Positions 15,914 to 19,637 of a stretch of 19,637 bases of DNA are shown piece by piece. A program made the translations under genes and the position numbers. The notes beneath the pieces were generated by a model. It ran no database searches and was not told the origin of the DNA. It saw nothing but the letters and a program-made list of their open reading frames with translations. Source of the DNA: an uncultured Oscillospiraceae bacterium (GTDB taxonomy: Bacteria > Bacillota > Clostridia > Oscillospirales > Oscillospiraceae); the NCBI GenBank assembly GCA_934567115.1, contig CAKTJA010000009.1:1-19637 (forward strand). Reading direction: 5' to 3'. Numbering within the stretch: the first letter of the stretch is position 1; each line of letters starts with the position of its first letter.

Positions 15914-16891
15914 ATGAGCCTTATCGTACAGAAATTCGGCGGAAGCTCCGTACGTGACCGCGCGCATCTGCTTCGTGTTGCGCAGATCGTAAAGGAGACC
16001 GCAGAGAGGGGAGACGATGTGGTCGTCGTGCTCAGCGCGCAGGGAGACACGACCGACGAGCTGCTCTCCCGCGCCCGCGAGCTTTCCGACCGCGCCTCCC
16101 CGCGTGAGCTGGACGCTCTGCTCGCCACGGGCGAAACGGCGAGCGCCGCGCTTGGGGCGATCGCGCTCGGCACGCTCGGCGTCCCGGCGGTCTCGCTCTC
16201 TTGCTGGCAGGTGCCCGTCGTGACCGACGGCGCGCACGGGGCGGCGAACGTCGCCGACGTGGGCACGGAACGCATCCGCCGTGAGCTGGCGGCGCACCGT
16301 GTCGTGGTGGCCGCCGGCTTTCAGGGGGTAAACGACGCGGGGGATGTTACCACGCTCGGCCGGGGCGGAAGCGATACCAGCGCTGTGGCGCTGGCGGCGT
16401 TTCTCGGCGCGGAGCGCTGCGTGATCTACACGGATGTGGACGGCGTTTTCACAACCGACCCGCGCGTGTGTCCGACGGCGCGCAGGCTGGACGTCATCTC
16501 CTACGACCACATGCTGCGGCTTGCGTCGAACGGCGCGCAGGTGCTTCACGACCGCTCGGTCGCGCTGGCGGAGCGCTTCGGCGTTGCGCTGGAGGTGCGC
16601 TCGTGCGCGGAGGGAAGCGTCGGCACACGGGTCGAACGGAGCATGCCCCTCTGCGGGGTCACCGGCGTGACCCGGCGGAACGCCGCCGCTGCCGGCATAG
16701 TGCGCATCACTGCGGTCGGAAGGGAGCTTCCCTCGATCGCCGCCGAGCGCAGGTCGATCACGGCGCTTGAGACGGCCGGTCTTTCGGTGTGCGGACTTGA
16801 AACGGGCGAGCAGCGCATGACGCTGCTTGTGAGGGAGGAGGACGCGGACGCGGCGCTCTGCGCCGTGCATGACGCGCTTTTTCCGCGCTGA
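15914..16891 (+). CDS. lysC: Aspartate kinase with shortened, single-ACT regulatory region
   Basis: The protein has 325 residues against about 400 for the usual monofunctional enzyme. The catalytic amino-acid-kinase domain is complete: KFGGSSV (7-13), VLSAQGDTTDELL, LLATGE, GFQGVNDAGDVTTLGRGGSD, and YTDVDGVFTTDPR. It phosphorylates aspartate, the first step to lysine, threonine and methionine. After about 240 the normal double ACT region is reduced to one: GVTGVTRR resembles the opening of the first ACT, then IVRITAVGRELPSIAAERR joins what looks like the second ACT and the family's closing DADAALCAVHDALF. The ribosome-binding site is AGAAGGGG. The reduction predicts altered feedback inhibition. 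The adjacent PheB-type ACT protein is an attractive partner, but that is inference. Confidence 0.92.
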   Translation: MSLIVQKFGGSSVRDRAHLLRVAQIVKETAERGDDVVVVLSAQGDTTDELLSRARELSDRASPRELDALLATGETASAALGAIALGTLGVPAVSLSCWQVPVVTDGAHGAANVADVGTERIRRELAAHRVVVAAGFQGVNDAGDVTTLGRGGSDTSAVALAAFLGAERCVIYTDVDGVFTTDPRVCPTARRLDVISYDHMLRLASNGAQVLHDRSVALAERFGVALEVRSCAEGSVGTRVERSMPLCGVTGVTRRNAAAAGIVRITAVGRELPSIAAERRSITALETAGLSVCGLETGEQRMTLLVREEDADAALCAVHDALFPR

Positions 16892-16906
16892 CAGCCGTAC
16901 GGAGAC

Positions 16907-16941
16907 AAAAAGGCCCGATGCGCCGCAGCGGCGCATCGGGC
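16907..16941 (-). terminator. Terminator of the TetM-like/NYN fusion gene
   Basis: GCCCGATGCGCC (16913-16924) pairs perfectly with GGCGCATCGGGC (16930-16941) around GCAGC. Read on the minus strand the stem is followed by TTTTT (16911-16907). The same hairpin also lies just behind the aspartate kinase stop on the plus strand, where no T run follows. Confidence 0.85.
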
Positions 16942-16988
16942 TGATTCCGCGAAAGGGGAAGGCTTCCGCTCTGACGGGGGCTCCCGGG

Positions 16989-19628
16989 TCAGCGCTCCGC
17001 CTTTTCGGAGGAGGACGACCCCGGGGGAGCGCTTTTCTCCGTGATCTTCGCCGTCCGGCGCAGCGTGCGGGAGTGAAGGCCGCGCCGGTTCCAGTTGTCG
17101 ATAAGCTCCGAGATCCGGCCCTCGGCCTCGGCGACCTCCTCCTCGAACGCGCGCGCGGAGACGCGCAGCGCGCCGTGACCGAGAATGATGACCTGCTCCA
17201 TATTGTCGGAGGTCGCGACGCGGACCCTGTGTCTGCGGCCGAGGTCGTAGGTCGCGCGTTCAATGTAGCTGTCGGCGGTCTGCGCTTCCTTGGTATAGAC
17301 GATGAAAATGCCGTTCCGCTTTTCCACGGAACCGGGGTTTCCCTTGACCTTATAAGCGTCGAAGACGAGAATGATCTCGCATTTGCGCCAGCCCCGGTAG
17401 TTCGCGAGTATGCCGGCAAGCGCCTCGCGCGCGGCGGAGATATCCTCGGCGGCAAGCCTTTTGAGCGCGTCCCACGCGAAGATGATGTTGTAGCCGTCCA
17501 CAAGCAGATATTCCGGACCGCCCGCAAAATTTTTCGCGCTGTAGCGCTCGTCGTCGAGCGGGACGCGGGCGGGGGGACGCGCCGGCTCGAACGAGCGGGG
17601 CGGAAGCTTGCCGTAGGTGCGCTCGAAGATGGCCTGAAGCTCCCTGTCCTCCTCGCGGGAGGAGAGGGCGCGGGCGGACGGCTCTTTTCGGGAAGCGTTT
17701 TCCCCGGCATCACCGCGCGGCCGCAGAACGCAGGGAACGTGGGCGCGCTCCTTCACGCCGTCCCAGCCGACGTATACGCCGGCCCCATGCTCGCAGAAGA
17801 TCGAGCCGGAGGGGTTTTCCGCGTCGCGCTCGGGGTCGTAGCCGATCGAGGCGATGACCGCCTCCGCGTCATGGCACGGCTCGTAGCCGCGGAACGTGCA
17901 GCTCAGCCGTCCGAAGCCGCGGCTGTAGGAGGCGACCTCGCGGGCGTAGCCGCGCAGTTCCGCCACCGGGGCGAAGCCGGTGAGAACGGACAGGCCGTCC
18001 TCGACCTCCGGGACGGCGGTCGTGCCGCCCATGGCGGCGAGGTCCGTCATCGCGCGGCCCACGCAGTCGGGAGGGAGCGTCAGGCGGAAATCGTAAAACG
18101 GCTCGAGCAGGACGCTTTTCGCCTGCATCAGCCCCTGCCGCACGGCGCGGAAGGCGGCCTGTCGGAAGTCGCCGCCCTCCGTGTGTTTGAGGTGGGCGCG
18201 CCCGGCGGCAAGCGTGAGCTTTACATCGGTCAGCGCGCTGCCGGTCAGAACGCCGGGGTGCTCCCGCTCGGCGAGATGCGAGAGAATGAGCCGCTGCCAG
18301 TTAAGCTCCAGCTCGTCCGTCGGACAGACGGAGGAGAGCAGAACGCCGCTGCCCCGCGCCGCCGGCTCCAGCAGCAGGTGCACCTCGGCATAGTGGCGCA
18401 GCGGCTCGAAGTGGCCGACGCCCTCTACCGTGTCGGCGATGGTCTCCCTGTAGACGACGCCGCCCTCGTCGAAGGTGACGTGAAGGTCGAAGCGGTCGGC
18501 GATAAGGCGCTGCAAAACCTCAAGCTGCACCTCGCCCATCAGCGCCGCGCGCAGTTCGCCGCTTGCCTCGTCCCAGACGATGTGAAGCATCGGGTCCTCG
18601 TCGGAAAGCTGTAGGAGCTTCGGCAGCGCGGCGTGAGCGTCCGTGCCCTCCGGGAGAAAGATGCGGTAGGACAGAACGCTTTGCAGCGTCGGCTCCTCTC
18701 CGTCCGGTTCAAAGCCGAGCCCCTGCCCCGGACGGGTGTCCTCAAGGCCCGTGACGGCGACGACGTCGCCGGGGTACGCCGTGTCGATGGGCCGGAATTT
18801 CGTGCCGGAGTAAAGGCGGAGCTGATCGACCTTGCCGCAGGACAGCGGCGTTTTCGCGCGCAGCTCGCCGCCGGTGATTTTCATATGGGTCAGGCGTACG
18901 CCCTGCGCGTCCCGGCTGATCTTGAAAACGCGCGCGCCGAAGTCGGCGGGACAGCTGTGCTGGCGGGTGAAGCGGGTAAGCAGCTCCAGAAATTCGGCAA
19001 CCCCCTCGTTTTTGAGCGCCGAGCCGAAGCGGCAGGGAAAGAGCTTCCGCGCGCGGATCAGCTCGCAGATCGTGTCGTCGGTCAGCGCGCCGGTTTCGAG
19101 AAACTGCTCCAGCGCGGCCTCGTCGGTCAGCGCGGCGGCCTCGTCGCGCTCGCGCGGCTCCGCGCCGAAGTCCACGCATGCGCCGAAGCTCTTCTGCAAG
19201 GCGGCGGTAAGCGCCTCGCGGTCCGCGCCGGCGAGGTCCATTTTGTTGATAAACAGAAAGGTCGGCACGCCGTACTGCTCCAGCAGCCGCCAGAGCGTGC
19301 GCGTATGGCCCTGCACGCCGTCGGTCCCGCTGATGACCAGAACGGCGTAGTCGAGCACCCGAAGGGTCCGCTCCGCCTCGGCGGAGAAATCGACGTGCCC
19401 AGGCGTGTCGAGCAGGGTGATGCGGGTCTGTCCGGATTCGAGCACCGCCTGCTTGGAGAAGATCGTGATGCCGCGCTCGCGCTCGATCGTCTGCGTGTCG
19501 AGGAACGCGCTGCCGTGATCGACCCGTCCAAGCGAGCGGAGCGCGCCCGCAGCGTACAAAAGCCCCTCGGAGAGCGTGGTTTTTCCCGCGTCCACATGGG
19601 CTAACACACCTATACAACAGCGTTTCAT
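16989..19628 (-). CDS. TetM/EF-G-like ribosomal GTPase fused to a C-terminal NYN ribonuclease domain
   Basis: The protein has 879 residues starting at ATG 19628; the window ends nine bases upstream, so no ribosome-binding site is visible. GTPase motifs are intact: AHVDAGKT (10-17), RGIT (52-55), DTPGH (74-78), NKMD (128-131), and GSALKN (202-207). Domains II-V follow (about 230-625), with HTEGGDFRQAAFRAVRQGL and GRAMTDLAAMGG in the domain IV/V part. A charged linker (about 626-703) leads to a NYN (PIN-like) domain, about 706-848, with acidic residues in LLVDGYNII (D711), LVFDAYK (D757), TADSYIE (D786) and TSDN (D808). TetM-type proteins are about 640 residues, so the extra 240 are a true fusion. 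The NYN part resembles YacP/Rae1, which cleaves mRNA in the ribosomal A site. Loss of the YSPVST loop of TetM argues against tetracycline resistance. Confidence 0.93.
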   Translation of the reverse strand: MKRCCIGVLAHVDAGKTTLSEGLLYAAGALRSLGRVDHGSAFLDTQTIERERGITIFSKQAVLESGQTRITLLDTPGHVDFSAEAERTLRVLDYAVLVISGTDGVQGHTRTLWRLLEQYGVPTFLFINKMDLAGADREALTAALQKSFGACVDFGAEPRERDEAAALTDEAALEQFLETGALTDDTICELIRARKLFPCRFGSALKNEGVAEFLELLTRFTRQHSCPADFGARVFKISRDAQGVRLTHMKITGGELRAKTPLSCGKVDQLRLYSGTKFRPIDTAYPGDVVAVTGLEDTRPGQGLGFEPDGEEPTLQSVLSYRIFLPEGTDAHAALPKLLQLSDEDPMLHIVWDEASGELRAALMGEVQLEVLQRLIADRFDLHVTFDEGGVVYRETIADTVEGVGHFEPLRHYAEVHLLLEPAARGSGVLLSSVCPTDELELNWQRLILSHLAEREHPGVLTGSALTDVKLTLAAGRAHLKHTEGGDFRQAAFRAVRQGLMQAKSVLLEPFYDFRLTLPPDCVGRAMTDLAAMGGTTAVPEVEDGLSVLTGFAPVAELRGYAREVASYSRGFGRLSCTFRGYEPCHDAEAVIASIGYDPERDAENPSGSIFCEHGAGVYVGWDGVKERAHVPCVLRPRGDAGENASRKEPSARALSSREEDRELQAIFERTYGKLPPRSFEPARPPARVPLDDERYSAKNFAGGPEYLLVDGYNIIFAWDALKRLAAEDISAAREALAGILANYRGWRKCEIILVFDAYKVKGNPGSVEKRNGIFIVYTKEAQTADSYIERATYDLGRRHRVRVATSDNMEQVIILGHGALRVSARAFEEEVAEAEGRISELIDNWNRRGLHSRTLRRTAKITEKSAPPGSSSSEKAER

Positions 19629-19637
19629 AATGCAAAA

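Noticed and set aside
15848-17713. Minus-strand frame of 621 codons crossing the aspartate kinase and part of the GTPase-NYN gene
   Set aside because: It crosses two well-supported genes in the wrong frame and shows no protein-like features.
16989-19628. Tetracycline resistance gene of the tet(M)/tet(W) class
   Set aside because: The domain IV loop needed for drug displacement is replaced and the protein carries a long NYN extension, so a resistance call is not supported.

Overview
The window looks like a chromosomal segment of a GC-rich, probably spore-forming member of the Clostridia (Oscillospirales-like). Four things point there: a Bacillota-type SecA with a C-terminal zinc-binding SEC-C tail, a PheB/UPF0735 ACT protein beside an aspartate kinase, a YtvI-like AI-2E family membrane protein, and a TetM-type GTPase fused to a YacP-like NYN domain. 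No tRNA, rRNA or CRISPR array was recognised. Most genes are strongly GC-rich; two stretches (about 280-2460 and 6480-7180) are clearly AT-rich and look acquired.

Left accessory part (1-3700). The window opens inside the C-terminal end of an IS110-family transposase. An AT-rich two-gene operon follows, with its own promoter and terminator: a YwfO-like HD-domain (d)NTP phosphohydrolase and a YwgA-like small protein. Then comes a degraded stretch on the minus strand: a consensus promoter, a small coiled-coil protein, and a mobile-element-type gene broken by two frameshifts. Upstream of that promoter lies a compact stretch that folds well on paper and could be a small structured RNA.

Middle (3700-10400). 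Minus-strand pgeF (YfiH/laccase-domain purine nucleoside hydrolase family) is translationally coupled through an ATGA overlap to a family-5 extracellular solute-binding lipoprotein. Next is an AT-rich cassette (XRE repressor, divergent ribbon-helix-helix protein and a small DUF6809-like protein) framed almost exactly by two diverged inverted copies of a repeat of about 220 bp, each with a strong hairpin at its outer end. Then comes secA on the minus strand. The gap beyond the secA promoter holds two tandem, multi-branched hairpin repeats.

Right core part (10860-19637). On the plus strand are a beta-CASP metallo-beta-lactamase ribonuclease and rlmD. A hairpin-rich gap with a possible 43-residue ORF ends in a terminator. 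On the minus strand is a YtvI-like permease, divergent from the plus-strand pair pheB - aspartate kinase. That kinase has a shortened, single-ACT regulatory region, and a strong terminator stands immediately in front of it. The window ends with a minus-strand gene for an 879-residue protein that joins a complete TetM/EF-G-like ribosomal GTPase to a NYN nuclease domain of the Rae1/YacP type. This is the most suggestive candidate for an uncharacterised system: a GTPase that could deliver an mRNA endonuclease to the ribosomal A site.
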